Assembly (NCBI RefSeq): GCF_023715445.1
Contig: NZ_JAMBOD010000001.1
Coordinates: forward strand, 124,001-188,000
DNA: 64,000 nucleotides
Direction: 5' to 3'
Source: Fictibacillus nanhaiensis
Lineage (GTDB): Bacteria > Bacillota > Bacilli > Bacillales > Fictibacillaceae
Shown here: piece by piece, positions 45,795 to 55,779 of the stretch
Layout of the letters: each line of letters begins with the position of its first letter
Numbering within the stretch: position 1 is the stretch's first letter
Translations under genes and position numbers: made by a program
The notes under the pieces: generated by a model
Database searches by the model: none
Told to the model about the DNA's origin: nothing
Seen by the model: the letters and a program-made list of their open reading frames with translations, nothing else

Positions 45795-47569
45795 GCCAAA
45801 TAGCCGCTAAGCAAAAAAACCGGGATGGCAGACGCGTTCTTGCCTTTTTAAAACCTCATAAAAATTGGGTGTTTGCTGATGCTTTTGTTATCGCGGTCAG
45901 CCAGGTATTTTCTGCGCTAATTCCAACTCTTGCGCTAGGGTGGCTTGTTGATACAATTTTGCCAGGCGAGTCAAATAAACTGCTATGGGGATTAATGTGG
46001 CTTCTTATTTTTGCAGCTGTTGCTGATTTAATCTTGATGGTAATTGATGAATATTTTTGTCACCAAGTAGCAAAGACAGTTACGAACTGGCAAAAACTCA
46101 GACTCTTTAAACACCTTCAGATTCTACCGTTTTCTTTTTATCAAAACAATCAATCAGGAGAAATGATGGCGAGGGTTTCGGACGATCCAGATACTTTGCA
46201 CAATTTCCTTGCATGGGAAGGTTCAACTTTTATGGCATCGGTACAGGGAGTAATTCTTTACAGTATCGTGCTGCTTTGGATTCACCCTTACCTCATGATA
46301 ACTTCGGTTGTACTAGGTGTAATATTCTACTTAACATCAAATGCAGTCGGACAAAGAACACGCCAGTCTTCAGCGAATGCAAGAAAAGAGGCCTCCCGAT
46401 ATCTTGAAAGACTTCGTGAATCTGTTACGGGAATTCATCTTTCGAGAGTTCTAGGAGTTTCTGAAGGAGAAGTAAAAAGTGTTGCCGAGATTCGAAAATC
46501 TTTTATTAAGGAATCTCGTAATGAATTAAAAGCCCGCATGCAATCCATTGTTATTATAGGCAGCTATAACGGTCTGGGATTAGCAGTCGTTTACGGTTTA
46601 AGCGCCTATTTAATCTGGAACAATAGATTAACAACTGGTGAGATGCTGACAGCTGCTGGCCTTGTTGCTATTGCAGCAAATGAGATGCAGCGGATGCTTA
46701 GAAACTGGCTGTCAGTCAGGCGAACAGGTCCGGCTTTGGACCGATCTGAAATTTTACTGAGTGAAAAGATTTCAAGTGCTGAAACAGAAAAAGGTATTAT
46801 TTTGCCAGCTTTGGATGGATCTATTGAATTAAGTGAAGTTGCTTTCGGATACCCGGAAAAAGACGAACAAGTTCTTAAGGGACTTTCATTTTCAGTTCAG
46901 CCCGGGGAAGCAGTTGCTTTAGTTGGACCAAGCGGATCTGGGAAGTCTACCATCATTGATTTATTGCTGCGTCTTTATGATCCAGACAGCGGTTCTATCT
47001 ATATAGACGGCATTGATATTTCTTCTATTGATGCAGGATGGCTGCGTTCACAGATAGCCATCGTTTCGCAGGACGTACAGCTCCGCAACGGATCTCTAGC
47101 CGATAATTTACGTATAGCAAAACCTGAGGCGACTGATGAAGAATTGTTAAGTGCCATTCATGACAGCGGTTTAGGTGAATTTATCCAGTCATTGCCTGAT
47201 GGCTTAAACACATTGGTGGGAGAACGGGGAAGTTTATTATCTGGCGGTCAAAAACAAAGGTTGTCTTTAGCAAGAGCACTAGTAAAAGATGCTGCAATTC
47301 TCGTATTAGACGAAGCGAGTTCTGCACTTGATCCAATTACAGAAGTACAAGTGAATGAAGCGATTAACAAGAGAAAATCAAAACAAACCGTATTTATAAT
47401 CTCGCACCGCTTGTCTACCGTTTTAGCAGCTAATCACATTATCGTAATCGAAAACGGCAAAATGATTGAACAAGGCAGACATGAAACGCTCTTAGAATCA
47501 GAAAATGGAGTATACAGCCGCTTATTTAAACGGGAAGCTGAAATAGGAACTCAAGCATTCAGCAATTAA
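45791..47569 (+). CDS. ABC exporter half-transporter, subunit 2
   Basis: A 592-residue partner with six membrane helices and an ATP-binding domain: GPSGSGKST, LSGGQKQRLS, LVLDEASSALD and the H-loop in SHRLST. Both subunits keep the catalytic Glu next to Walker B, so neither site looks degenerate by that test. It starts inside the previous gene's stop codon and ends at a terminator, so the operon has two genes. Confidence 0.9.
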   Translation: MSQIAAKQKNRDGRRVLAFLKPHKNWVFADAFVIAVSQVFSALIPTLALGWLVDTILPGESNKLLWGLMWLLIFAAVADLILMVIDEYFCHQVAKTVTNWQKLRLFKHLQILPFSFYQNNQSGEMMARVSDDPDTLHNFLAWEGSTFMASVQGVILYSIVLLWIHPYLMITSVVLGVIFYLTSNAVGQRTRQSSANARKEASRYLERLRESVTGIHLSRVLGVSEGEVKSVAEIRKSFIKESRNELKARMQSIVIIGSYNGLGLAVVYGLSAYLIWNNRLTTGEMLTAAGLVAIAANEMQRMLRNWLSVRRTGPALDRSEILLSEKISSAETEKGIILPALDGSIELSEVAFGYPEKDEQVLKGLSFSVQPGEAVALVGPSGSGKSTIIDLLLRLYDPDSGSIYIDGIDISSIDAGWLRSQIAIVSQDVQLRNGSLADNLRIAKPEATDEELLSAIHDSGLGEFIQSLPDGLNTLVGERGSLLSGGQKQRLSLARALVKDAAILVLDEASSALDPITEVQVNEAINKRKSKQTVFIISHRLSTVLAANHIIVIENGKMIEQGRHETLLESENGVYSRLFKREAEIGTQAFSN

Positions 47570-47581
47570 GTTTGTAAGAAG

Positions 47582-47610
47582 GGCAGTCCTAATAAGGATT
47601 GCCTTTTTCT
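47582..47610 (+). terminator. Rho-independent terminator of the ABC exporter operon
   Basis: A 9-bp stem GGCAGTCCT/AGGATTGCC with one G-U pair and an AATA loop is followed by TTTTTC. Confidence 0.85.
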
Positions 47611-47658
47611 CATAATCAATCTCTCAATTGGCTATATATGATTTAGGAGGTTACAATC

Positions 47659-47732
47659 ATGTCAAATGAAGTGCAAGCATATCTAGCGCAATGAATATCC
47701 TGCAGCCAATGAGAACATCATTTATTAAATAA
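47659..47732 (+). other. Two overlapping micro-frames of 11 and 13 codons
   Basis: An AGGAGG at 47645-47650, 8 bases away, precedes a frame MSNEVQAYLAQ (47659-47694). Its stop codon overlaps by four bases the ATG of a second frame, MNILQPMRTSFIK (47691-47732). The next real gene starts 17 bases later. They could be leader peptides or the remains of a small gene. Confidence 0.35.
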
Positions 47733-47749
47733 TTGGGGGAGTTGTGAAG

Positions 47750-48187
47750 ATGGTAAAATTGCCGATGCCTGTTGGTTTATTAATTGAAGCTGCTGTTGCT
47801 GGCGGAGTTGATGGAGATCTTTTAATTGATGTTATTCGAAATAAAAATATGAAAGCATTAAATCATATTGGGAAAGAAGAAACCAGCTGGTTAAATTTCT
47901 TTCAATACGCAGATGAAAATTGGGGAAATGTTGTTCAAGCCATACAAACGGGATATTCCTTTAAGTTCATTACAATTAGAGGATTACTAAATCTAATACA
48001 GACACGATTTGCATTTAAGGAAAATGAAGATTTCATCCTTGGTGATTCTTGGATGGCATTAAACCTTACTCAGTCACAGCTAGAATTTCTAATATCCCGC
48101 ATTCCAAATCAATGGGAATTTGTAAAACAAGAAAAAGACCATTATAACTATCTTGCAGTTCTTTCGCATTCACAACTGAAAGTATGA
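47750..48187 (+). CDS. Hypothetical protein, 145 residues
   Basis: The ATG at 47750 is better spaced from GGGGGAG than the in-frame GTG at 47744. The protein is soluble, with a short hydrophobic N-terminal stretch (LPMPVGLLIEAAVAGG) that is too short and not basic enough to be a clear signal. Aromatic residues are frequent (WLNFFQYADENWG). No family is recognised. The YkvU-like gene converges on it through a shared terminator. Confidence 0.7.
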   Translation: MVKLPMPVGLLIEAAVAGGVDGDLLIDVIRNKNMKALNHIGKEETSWLNFFQYADENWGNVVQAIQTGYSFKFITIRGLLNLIQTRFAFKENEDFILGDSWMALNLTQSQLEFLISRIPNQWEFVKQEKDHYNYLAVLSHSQLKV

Positions 48188-48188
48188 T

Positions 48189-48235
48189 AAAAAAGCATCT
48201 GTAAAAAGAAACATACCTCTTACAGATGCTTTTTT
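48189..48235. terminator. Bidirectional terminator
   Basis: A perfect 16-bp stem AAAAAAGCATCTGTAA/TTACAGATGCTTTTTT with A and T runs at the base serves both convergent genes. Confidence 0.9.
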
Positions 48236-49563
48236 TAATCCTGAAAATTGTTTCTGGTACTTAACCATGTTGTGATGCCAATGGCTCTGCATACAGAAAA
48301 ATAGTGAAGCAGCATCAATAGAACGGAACCCGCATTCATTCCAATAATGATTCCGTGCATTCCTAAGGATGGCTGCGAACCTAGCACGTACATAAGAGAA
48401 AATGAAACAATCGTAGACCAAACGGATTGTATAAACGCTGTCATTATTAATCCTAATCCAATCAAATACGCCTGAAGAGGGATTAAAAAGAACGTAAACA
48501 AAAAGCTCGGCCATAATAGTTCCAAATAAGCTGCAGCTGATAAAGAATGAAAAAACATAATCGTTAATTTTTCAGAAAAGATAAGAAAAATAACGATGGC
48601 AGGAAATCCATAGGCAGCTGTAATACTCATCACTTTCATAAGCAGCATCTTTAATTTATCGATATCTTTCTTTGCAGTTGCCTCAGAGACAGTAGGAATT
48701 AATACGACTAATAAAGAGTGTGCTATAAATGCCGGAAAGAATCCAATTGAAATCGCCACACCAGCCAGAAGTCCAAACTGTTCTGTGGCTGCAACATCTG
48801 ATATGCCTGTAAGAGACAGTGAGTATTTTATCAAAAACGGCTGAACAGCATTTGTTACAGCATGAAACAGCCTCAATCCGGTTGTTGGAATGGTTACTGC
48901 CATAAGGCTTTTTGTTACTTCTCCAGCACTTAACAATTGGTTCGTATGAGACCTCATTTTTCTGTATTGCAGCAAATAGGCTGTAAACAGATAGATGAAC
49001 ACGACTAATTCACTGCCAACGAATGTTGCTAATGCAACCAGTATTGCAGTTTCTCGATCAAATGAAAACAATTGATAAATCCCAACCAACAATATTAGTT
49101 GTGCCAGTTTACGAAACAAATTTGAAAATGCCAATTTTCCCATCTGCTGCTTCCCCATAAAAAAACCTCTTGCAATTGAGGTTAGTGAGATAAGGGGAAT
49201 CAATAGCACCATCAGCCATCTGACAAGGGGATGGTAGCTATTAAACACAGGTATAAAGGGCAAAACAAATATTGCGATGATAATCATTGCTGCTGTTAGT
49301 AACAACGTTAACTTTGTTGCGTGTTTTAACATGCTGTAATGCTGTTTTTCTTCTTTTTCTGCTACAAATTTCGAAATGGAAATCGGTAGTTCAAGACTTG
49401 CAATAATGATGATTAATATTACCGTTGGAAATATAGACATGTAATGTCCCAAGCCAAGTTCGCCCAACTTACGTGCAAGTATCATATTGATTATTAATTC
49501 TAAACTTTCACCCACAAGTGCAGCTGCGGCAAGCAGCAACACTCCTCGAAAAAAAATATTCAT
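48235..49563 (-). CDS. SpoVB/YkvU-like polysaccharide flippase (MOP superfamily)
   Basis: A protein of about 442 residues with 12-14 membrane helices, of the family that includes SpoVB, MurJ-like and YkvU flippases; the FFRGVLLLAAAALVGE opening and ARGFFMGKQQMGKLA segment fit YkvU best. In spore formers these help build the spore cortex or envelope. The start is uncertain: ATG at 49563 is 12 bases after AAGGAG, while ATGs at 49575 and 49596 are badly placed relative to it. Divergent from the M24 peptidase-like gene. Confidence 0.85.
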   Translation of the reverse strand: MNIFFRGVLLLAAAALVGESLELIINMILARKLGELGLGHYMSIFPTVILIIIIASLELPISISKFVAEKEEKQHYSMLKHATKLTLLLTAAMIIIAIFVLPFIPVFNSYHPLVRWLMVLLIPLISLTSIARGFFMGKQQMGKLAFSNLFRKLAQLILLVGIYQLFSFDRETAILVALATFVGSELVVFIYLFTAYLLQYRKMRSHTNQLLSAGEVTKSLMAVTIPTTGLRLFHAVTNAVQPFLIKYSLSLTGISDVAATEQFGLLAGVAISIGFFPAFIAHSLLVVLIPTVSEATAKKDIDKLKMLLMKVMSITAAYGFPAIVIFLIFSEKLTIMFFHSLSAAAYLELLWPSFLFTFFLIPLQAYLIGLGLIMTAFIQSVWSTIVSFSLMYVLGSQPSLGMHGIIIGMNAGSVLLMLLHYFSVCRAIGITTWLSTRNNFQD

Positions 49564-49702
49564 ATCTTGGTGCATCTCCTTGTACACGTTGTCCATCTAT
49601 TCTTATGCAATAAGTAATGAAACAAGACCACAAAGGACTTTTGACACGAAAGGGAGAAGATAGAAGATAATAGAGAAAAGATGTAAGGGGGCACAAAAAT
49701 TC

Positions 49703-50974
49703 ATGACGATAGAAACGAATGAAGATACCTTCACGATAATACCGCTTGCAGAAAGAGGGAAAGTAACTGACGAATGGCTGTATAACAGACTGGAGAATTT
49801 ACTGCCTGTTTTAATGATTAAACATGGCGTCGATTCCTGGATTACCATTGGAAGGGAATATCATGAAGATCCGGCAGCCATCACTTTATTTCCTTCTTCA
49901 ATAGACAGTTCCAGACGCTTAACAATCTTTGTTTTTTTAAGAGAGAGAAACACCAATAAAATAAAAAGGTTCGTGATTTCTTCCAATAAACTATTTGAAC
50001 CTTTTTATATGTGCTGCACCGTTAGAAAAGGAGAGGAGCCCTTCGATGTACTCAGAAGAATAATGGATACATATAACCCCGAAAAAATAGCCATTAATTA
50101 TTCTTCTCATTTTTCATTTTGTGATGGATTAAGCCATTCCTTTTATCAAAGTTTGACCTCTTTTCTTGGCAATGAGCACTCAGCTAACCTTATTTCATCG
50201 GAAACATTAGCACTGGATTGGATGCAATTACGGACAGATTCTGAATTGTATTCCTACAAAGAACTAGCCAAGATAACAAGAAATATTGTAAAACAAGCTT
50301 TATCCAATGACGTAATTATCCCTGGAATAACAACTACACGCGACGTAGTTGATTGGGTCCGTCAGAAAGTATTAGATCTTGGAATAAAAACATCCTTTTA
50401 TCCAACGGTCGATATACAAAGAAAAGATTCATCTGCTGACCGGATAGAAGGGGTGATATTACATGGAGACATCGTACACCTTGATTTTGGAATAGAATAT
50501 TTAGGACTTTGCACAGATACCCAGCAGCTTGCCTATGTTCTCCATCCTTATGAACAGGATATTCCGGATGGCCTGAAAATGGCTTTACGCGTTGCTAACC
50601 ATTTTGAAGATATCTTTTCTCAAACGATCAGAACTGGAATTACCGGCAATGAGCTATTTGAAGAAGTTCTGAAGAAAGCTGCAAAAAATGAAATTCAAGC
50701 TATGCTGTATTCACATCCCATAGGATACCATTGCCATGGTGCAGGTCCTATAATGGGTTTGTATGATAAACAGGAACCCATTCCGATAAGAGGGGAATTG
50801 CCTATTCAAAACAATACCTGTTATGCTTTAGAATTTAATATAAGATCATTCATCCCTGAATGGAATAAGGATATTCCTGTTTATCTCGAAGAATCTGTCT
50901 GCTTTAAAGATAAAATGTCTTATCTGACAAAAAGACAAACCGAATTCTATGTGATTTCTTCAAATCCTTTATAA
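49703..50974 (+). CDS. M24-family (Xaa-Pro-type) metallopeptidase
   Basis: A 423-residue protein with an N-terminal creatinase-like domain (about 1-170) and a pita-bread M24 domain. The metal-ligand positions are all filled: Asp in VHLDFG, Asp in CTDTQQ, His in GYHCHGAGP, Glu in ALEFN and Glu in YLEESV, so it should bind two metals. It is probably an aminopeptidase; the exact substrate is not clear. AAGGGGG precedes the ATG. It is followed by an independent promoter. Confidence 0.88.
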   Translation: MTIETNEDTFTIIPLAERGKVTDEWLYNRLENLLPVLMIKHGVDSWITIGREYHEDPAAITLFPSSIDSSRRLTIFVFLRERNTNKIKRFVISSNKLFEPFYMCCTVRKGEEPFDVLRRIMDTYNPEKIAINYSSHFSFCDGLSHSFYQSLTSFLGNEHSANLISSETLALDWMQLRTDSELYSYKELAKITRNIVKQALSNDVIIPGITTTRDVVDWVRQKVLDLGIKTSFYPTVDIQRKDSSADRIEGVILHGDIVHLDFGIEYLGLCTDTQQLAYVLHPYEQDIPDGLKMALRVANHFEDIFSQTIRTGITGNELFEEVLKKAAKNEIQAMLYSHPIGYHCHGAGPIMGLYDKQEPIPIRGELPIQNNTCYALEFNIRSFIPEWNKDIPVYLEESVCFKDKMSYLTKRQTEFYVISSNPL

Positions 50975-50993
50975 AGGAGGTAAAAGTTTACAT

Positions 50994-51022
50994 TTGATAA
51001 ACCCCCGTTCCTCTAGTAAAAT
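50994..51022 (+). promoter_or_regulatory. Candidate promoter of the GNAT-like gene
   Basis: TTGATA at 50994-50999 and TAAAAT at 51017-51022 are 17 bases apart. Confidence 0.65.
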
Positions 51023-51070
51023 GGAAAACTGTGTGTTTGTTTCGGCTATACAGTAAAGGGGGGAATGATT

Positions 51071-51568
51071 ATGTTATTATTAGAGCATGAAAAAGAACAA
51101 GAACATAAGCTTGATCGTGATGAACTCGAATTTCAGATTCTTCGATTGCAGAACGATATGAAACAAATTGCAAAAGACTACGATGTCATCGGTGTAAATC
51201 AAACAAAAGATGATAATCTTGTTATTGTATATAAAACAGAAGAAATGGATCAATGCAAGATCATGCTTAACGATTGTGAGTCCAGATATTATGGCTGGGA
51301 CTTTGCAATTGATGCAGTATATATGAATGAGAACACTTTGCATATTGGAGATATAAAAGGACCTGCCAATAAAGGATATGGTTCCATTTGTATGGAATAT
51401 TTAAAAGAAACTGCCGTTGACAACAATATACCTTTAATAAAGGGTGACATTGCCAAGAGAGATTGGGATCATGTAGACCGTCTTATTCACTTTTATGAAA
51501 AACATGATTTTGAAGTTGAGCTAGATCATGAAAATAAATGCGGAAAAATTGAATGGAAAGATTTTTAA
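51071..51568 (+). CDS. GNAT-like acetyltransferase-fold protein
   Basis: The ATG at 51071 is well placed from AAGGGGGG; the one at 51065 is too close. The 165-residue protein has an N-terminal Glu/Lys-rich helix (about 1-40) that could form a coiled coil, then a GNAT-type C-terminal half. GPANKGYGSICMEYLKE is a recognisable acetyl-CoA-binding loop and helix, and the LIHFYEKHDFEVE segment is the usual final strand-helix. Substrate unknown. Just downstream lies the CobW remnant. Confidence 0.75.
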   Translation: MLLLEHEKEQEHKLDRDELEFQILRLQNDMKQIAKDYDVIGVNQTKDDNLVIVYKTEEMDQCKIMLNDCESRYYGWDFAIDAVYMNENTLHIGDIKGPANKGYGSICMEYLKETAVDNNIPLIKGDIAKRDWDHVDRLIHFYEKHDFEVELDHENKCGKIEWKDF

Positions 51569-51570
51569 GA

Positions 51571-51607
51571 AAAGATGTTTATCAATGAGATAGGCATCTT
51601 TTTTTTA
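51571..51607 (+). terminator. Rho-independent terminator of the GNAT-like gene
   Basis: A 13-bp stem (two T-G pairs) AAAGATGTTTATC/GATAGGCATCTTT with an AATGA loop is followed by a long T-run. Confidence 0.85.
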
Positions 51608-51612
51608 TTTAA

Positions 51613-51822
51613 ATTATTGATATATCAGAAAAAGCAGAAAATCATTATTGGGATGACACATACGGCGACAGGATCATTGAACTTGTTTTTCTTGGGATTG
51701 ATTATGATAAACATGAAATAATAAAAAATTTAGATTACTGTCTATTAAATACTGGAGAAATGTTAAGAACAGACTGGAACACATTTTTCGATCCGGTGCC
51801 AGCATTTGCTGAAAAAGAATAG
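51613..51822 (+). pseudogene. Remnant of a CobW-family GTPase gene (C-terminal domain only)
   Basis: A 69-codon frame without start codon or ribosome site ends in TAG at 51820. Its translation has HYWDDTYGDRIIELVF, LGIDYDKHEI, LDYCLLNTGEM and DPVPAF segments, the usual end of the CobW C-terminal domain of zinc-metallochaperone GTPases (YciC/ZagA type). The GTPase domain with its P-loop is missing upstream, where the GNAT-like gene and its terminator sit. It is thus a truncated remnant, followed by its own terminator (51829-51854). An alternative is that it is only a non-expressed relic. Confidence 0.8.
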
Positions 51823-51828
51823 CTGAGT

Positions 51829-51859
51829 AAACGAATCCAGAACCGGATTCGTTTTTGTT
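51829..51859 (+). terminator. Rho-independent terminator after the CobW remnant
   Basis: A perfect 10-bp stem AAACGAATCC/GGATTCGTTT with a 6-base loop is followed by TTTG. It was probably the original terminator of the lost gene. Confidence 0.8.
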
Positions 51860-51919
51860 TACCACCGGGCTGTTATAGGGTAAGTAGGGTGTAGTGCATG
51901 AAATAAGGAGAGGTTGAAA

Positions 51920-52660
51920 ATGACCGTGACTCATTTAAAATCAAATAAAGAAAACGGGTTATCCGAACGCTTTGAGATTGCATTCAATCAGATACACAAA
52001 TGTCTTATGGATAAAGTAAATGATACTACAGATGACCGGTTTAAAAATCTGGTGGAAGTCGGAATGAATAAGCATTCTCTTATCAGGTCATTTTATAATG
52101 AGCTATGCCAGTTCGCAAAGCTGCGAAATGCAATTGTTCACGAAAAAGTTGATCATGATTATTATATCGCTGAGCCACATTTAGATATTGTTGAACGTAT
52201 AGAAAAGATTGCGGGTTATTTTCAAAAGCCTGAAACAGCATTAAGTATCGCAACAAAAGAAGTTCATCATTTTAAAGAAAGTGATCGTCTTGCCGATGTT
52301 CTAAGCTGTATCAGAGAAACATCATATTCACGCTTCCCGGTTTATAATGAAAAAGGGGAGTATCTTTGGCTTCTGACAGCAACATATATATTAAATTGGC
52401 TTACTGACCGCCTAGCAGATCAAGTTATTGATTTAAACAATGCAAAAATATCAGATATAACGAATAATAAGGAAAATCAGCTAGTAGCTTTCATTTCAAA
52501 AACCTCAAGTATATTTAAGGCGGAAGAGATTTTCGAGACGTTCCATAAAGAAGGGAAGAAACTCGAAGCAATCATAATTACACTTAATGGAAGTGAAAAT
52601 GAAAGGCCACTAGGCATTGTAACTTCATATGACTTAATTGAGATTGATTTAGATGGTTGA
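51920..52660 (+). CDS. HEPN-like/CBS-pair fusion protein
   Basis: The ATG at 51920 follows AAGGAGAGG; a TTG two codons earlier is too close. The 246-residue protein has a helical N-terminal domain (about 15-100) with KLRNAIVHEKVD near residue 75, giving the R-x4-H motif of HEPN RNases. Residues about 105-240 form two CBS motifs (YSRFPVYNEKGEYLW and PLGIVTSYDLIEI), which usually bind adenosine nucleotides. RNase activity and nucleotide control are inferred. Monocistronic; terminator follows. Confidence 0.75.
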   Translation: MTVTHLKSNKENGLSERFEIAFNQIHKCLMDKVNDTTDDRFKNLVEVGMNKHSLIRSFYNELCQFAKLRNAIVHEKVDHDYYIAEPHLDIVERIEKIAGYFQKPETALSIATKEVHHFKESDRLADVLSCIRETSYSRFPVYNEKGEYLWLLTATYILNWLTDRLADQVIDLNNAKISDITNNKENQLVAFISKTSSIFKAEEIFETFHKEGKKLEAIIITLNGSENERPLGIVTSYDLIEIDLDG

Positions 52661-52669
52661 TCGATTATT

Positions 52670-52698
52670 GACACTCATTATTGGGTGTCTTTTTTTAG
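52670..52698 (+). terminator. Rho-independent terminator
   Basis: A 7-bp stem GACACTC/GGGTGTC with one G-U pair is followed by eight T residues. Confidence 0.8.
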
Positions 52699-52821
52699 AG
52701 CTATTCTTAAGCACAATTCGAATATTTATATTTGTTTAAGGAGATAAAGAATAGGGAAACGGCATTTTTAGATGACTGAATTTTTTGTAAGTTAATTTTT
52801 AAAAGAAAGGGTGAAATTGTT

Positions 52822-55779
52822 TTGTCAGATTTTTTTTCTATTAATATTAATGGATCAGAATTAAAAGCGAATAAGGACCAAACCATCTTAAACCTGCTTT
52901 CAGAGAGCCCGGACCAAGTACCGCATGTTTGCTACCACCCCAGTCTAGGACCACTTGAAACGTGTGATACATGTATCGTAAAGGTTAATGGAGAGTTTGT
53001 AAGGGCCTGTTCTACAAAAGTAAATGAAGGAGACGAAGTTGATACCAAATCAGATGAGGTAAGAGAAGCCCAGGTTATAGGAATGGACAGGATTCTTTTT
53101 AACCACGAACTCTATTGTACGGTTTGTGATTATAACAATGGCGGATGTGAAGTACATAACACTGTTAAAGAGATGAAAATAAACCATCAAAGCATCCCTT
53201 TTGACCATAAACCCTATAAGGAGGATAACTCAAACCCTTTTTACAGATATGATCCCGATCAATGCATATTGTGCGGACGCTGTGTTGAAGCGTGTCAGGA
53301 TGTCCAAGTAACCGAAACTCTTTCAATCGACTGGGATCGTGAACGGCCTCGGGTAATTTGGGATAAAGATGTTCCGATTAACGAATCTTCTTGTGTTTCT
53401 TGCGGACATTGCTCAACCGTCTGTCCATGCAATGCGTTGATGGAGAAAGGGATGTTAGGCGAAGCTGGCTACATGACCGGAATTAACCGGGAAACTTTAC
53501 GTCCGATGATCGAAATCACGAAGAGCGTAGAAACAGGGTACGGCTCTATTTTAGCCATTTCAGATATGGAAGCTGCAATGCGTGAACAACGGATTAAAAA
53601 GACGAAAACGGTTTGTACGTATTGCGGAGTGGGCTGCAGTTTTGATGTGTGGACAAAAGGCAGAGAGATTTTAAAAGTGGATCCACAAATCCAAGCTCCT
53701 GCAAACGGGATATCCACTTGTATTAAAGGAAAATTCGGCTGGGATTATGTGAACAGCGAAGAACGGTTAACAAAACCATTGATTCGTGAAGGAGATGCAT
53801 TCAGAGAAGCCACTTGGGATGAAGCGTTAAACCTGATAGCCTCTAAGTTTACAGATATAAAAGAAAAACATGGTTCACAAGCTTTAAGCTTTATCAGTTC
53901 GTCTAAATGTACGAACGAAGAGTCATATTTAATGCAAAAACTGGCACGAGGAGTTATCGGAACCAATAACATCGATAATTGCTCACGGTACTGTCAGACT
54001 CCTGCAACGATGGGATTATTCCGAACAGTTGGCCACGGTGGAGACTCCGGAACCATTAAAGATATAGAAAAGTCAGAGCTTGTTATCGTGATTGGTTCCA
54101 ACACGTCTGAATCTCATCCCGTTTTAGCAACACGTGTTAAACGGTCTCAAAAATTAAATGGACAGAAACTGATTGTTGCAGACCTTCGAAAACATGAAAT
54201 GGCAGATCGTGCAGATCTGTTTGTTCACCCGCGGGCAGGTTCTGATTTAGTCTGGCTTTCTGCAGTAACAAAATATATTCTGGACCAGGGCTGGGAGGAT
54301 AAGGAATTTTTAGACAAGCAAGTGAATGGATTAGAAGAATTCAAACAGAATCTTGAAAAGTTCACATTGGAATATGCTGAGAAGGCAACAGGACTTTCAC
54401 AAGAGGAGCTAATCAAAATTGCAGAAACGATCCACCTATCAAAGAGTGTTTGTATTCTTTGGGCAATGGGAGTTACACAGCATACGGGTGGCAGCGATAC
54501 AAGTACTGCTATTTCAAATTTGCTGCTTGTCACCGGGAATTACGGAAGACCAGGTGTAGGATCTTATCCTCTTAGAGGCCATAACAATGTACAAGGTGCA
54601 AGTGATTTTGGAAGCATGCCGGATCGCCTGCCTTCTTATGAAAAAGTTTCAGATGAAAAGGTAAGAGCAAAATATGAAAATGTTTGGGGAGTGAAAATAC
54701 CGGAAGAACCAGGACTCAACAATCACGAGATGGTGGCTGGCATACATGAGGGCTATGTTAAGGCTATGTACCTAAAAGGGGAAGACATGGGTATCGTGGA
54801 TTCTAACATTAACCATGTCCATGCAGCTTATGAAAAATTGGATTTCTTTGTTGTTCAGGATATTTTCTTCACCAGAACGGCTGAGTTTGCAGATGTTGTA
54901 TTGCCAGCAAGCCCAAGTCTTGAAAAAGAAGGAACCTTCACAAATACAGAGCGAAGAATACAACGGTTATATCAAGTTCTCGAACCATTAGGAGATTCAA
55001 AACCTGATTGGCAGATTATACAGGAAATCGCAAACCGTCTTGGAGCTGGATGGAATTACACGCATCCTAGTGACATTATGGATGAAGCTGCACAATTAGC
55101 ACCGCTGTTCGCTGGTGTTTCTTATGAAAGATTAGAAGGATACAAAAGTCTTCAATGGCCTGTTGCACCTGATGGAACAGATACACCCATTCTATTTTTA
55201 GATGGTTTTCCTTTTGATGATCGGAAAGCAAGATTATTTCCTGTTGACTGGACAGAACCGAAAGAATTTGGTGAAGAATACGATATACACGTAAACAACG
55301 GCAGAATCTTAGAACACTTCCATGAAGGAAACATGACGTATAAGTCGGAAGGAATAACCTCTAAAACGCCTAACGTATTTCTGGAAATCTCACATGAACT
55401 TGCAAAAGAAAGAGGTATTAAAGATGGAACTCTTGTACGCTTATCCTCTCCATATGGAAGTGTTAAAGTAAAGTGTTTGATCACAGATCGAGTGAAGGGC
55501 AAAGAAGTCTATTTACCGATGAACGATAATGGCGAAGCCGCGATTAATTTACTAACGAGCAGCTACTCAGACAAAGATACGGATACGCCAGCTTATAAAG
55601 AAACAAGTGCTAAGCTAGAGATCTTACAAGCAGAAGGTGTAAACCCGCTTCCAAGAACGAATTTCAGATACGGTAACCCGCAGCCGCAAATAGGAGTAGC
55701 TGTCGAAAAGAAATGGGCCAGAAAAGACTATATTTTCCCTGGAGATGTCGTGAAAAAGGAGCGAAAGCAACATGGCTAA
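52822..55779 (+). CDS. NAD-type formate dehydrogenase alpha subunit
   Basis: A 985-residue Mo/W-bis-PGD enzyme oxidising formate to CO2, like B. subtilis YrhE/YjgC. The order is: a 2Fe-2S ferredoxin domain (CDTC, about 1-80), a His-Cys Fe-S region ([11 protein letters not shown]), two 4Fe-4S motifs (CILCGRC and CVSCGHC), the catalytic domain from [12 protein letters not shown] (about 265), and the C-terminal molybdopterin dinucleotide-binding domain. The metal ligand is Cys in [10 protein letters not shown], not selenocysteine. The TTG start has AAAGGGTGA. It overlaps the DUF1641 gene by 8 bases. Confidence 0.95.
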   Translation: MSDFFSININGSELKANKDQTILNLLSESPDQVPHVCYHPSLGPLETCDTCIVKVNGEFVRACSTKVNEGDEVDTKSDEVREAQVIGMDRILFNHELYCTVCDYNNGGCEVHNTVKEMKINHQSIPFDHKPYKEDNSNPFYRYDPDQCILCGRCVEACQDVQVTETLSIDWDRERPRVIWDKDVPINESSCVSCGHCSTVCPCNALMEKGMLGEAGYMTGINRETLRPMIEITKSVETGYGSILAISDMEAAMREQRIKKTKTVCTYCGVGCSFDVWTKGREILKVDPQIQAPANGISTCIKGKFGWDYVNSEERLTKPLIREGDAFREATWDEALNLIASKFTDIKEKHGSQALSFISSSKCTNEESYLMQKLARGVIGTNNIDNCSRYCQTPATMGLFRTVGHGGDSGTIKDIEKSELVIVIGSNTSESHPVLATRVKRSQKLNGQKLIVADLRKHEMADRADLFVHPRAGSDLVWLSAVTKYILDQGWEDKEFLDKQVNGLEEFKQNLEKFTLEYAEKATGLSQEELIKIAETIHLSKSVCILWAMGVTQHTGGSDTSTAISNLLLVTGNYGRPGVGSYPLRGHNNVQGASDFGSMPDRLPSYEKVSDEKVRAKYENVWGVKIPEEPGLNNHEMVAGIHEGYVKAMYLKGEDMGIVDSNINHVHAAYEKLDFFVVQDIFFTRTAEFADVVLPASPSLEKEGTFTNTERRIQRLYQVLEPLGDSKPDWQIIQEIANRLGAGWNYTHPSDIMDEAAQLAPLFAGVSYERLEGYKSLQWPVAPDGTDTPILFLDGFPFDDRKARLFPVDWTEPKEFGEEYDIHVNNGRILEHFHEGNMTYKSEGITSKTPNVFLEISHELAKERGIKDGTLVRLSSPYGSVKVKCLITDRVKGKEVYLPMNDNGEAAINLLTSSYSDKDTDTPAYKETSAKLEILQAEGVNPLPRTNFRYGNPQPQIGVAVEKKWARKDYIFPGDVVKKERKQHG

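Noticed and set aside
53980-54010. Possible selenocysteine codon in formate dehydrogenase
   Set aside because: The metal-ligand codon in NCSRYCQ is TGT (Cys). No in-frame TGA is present.
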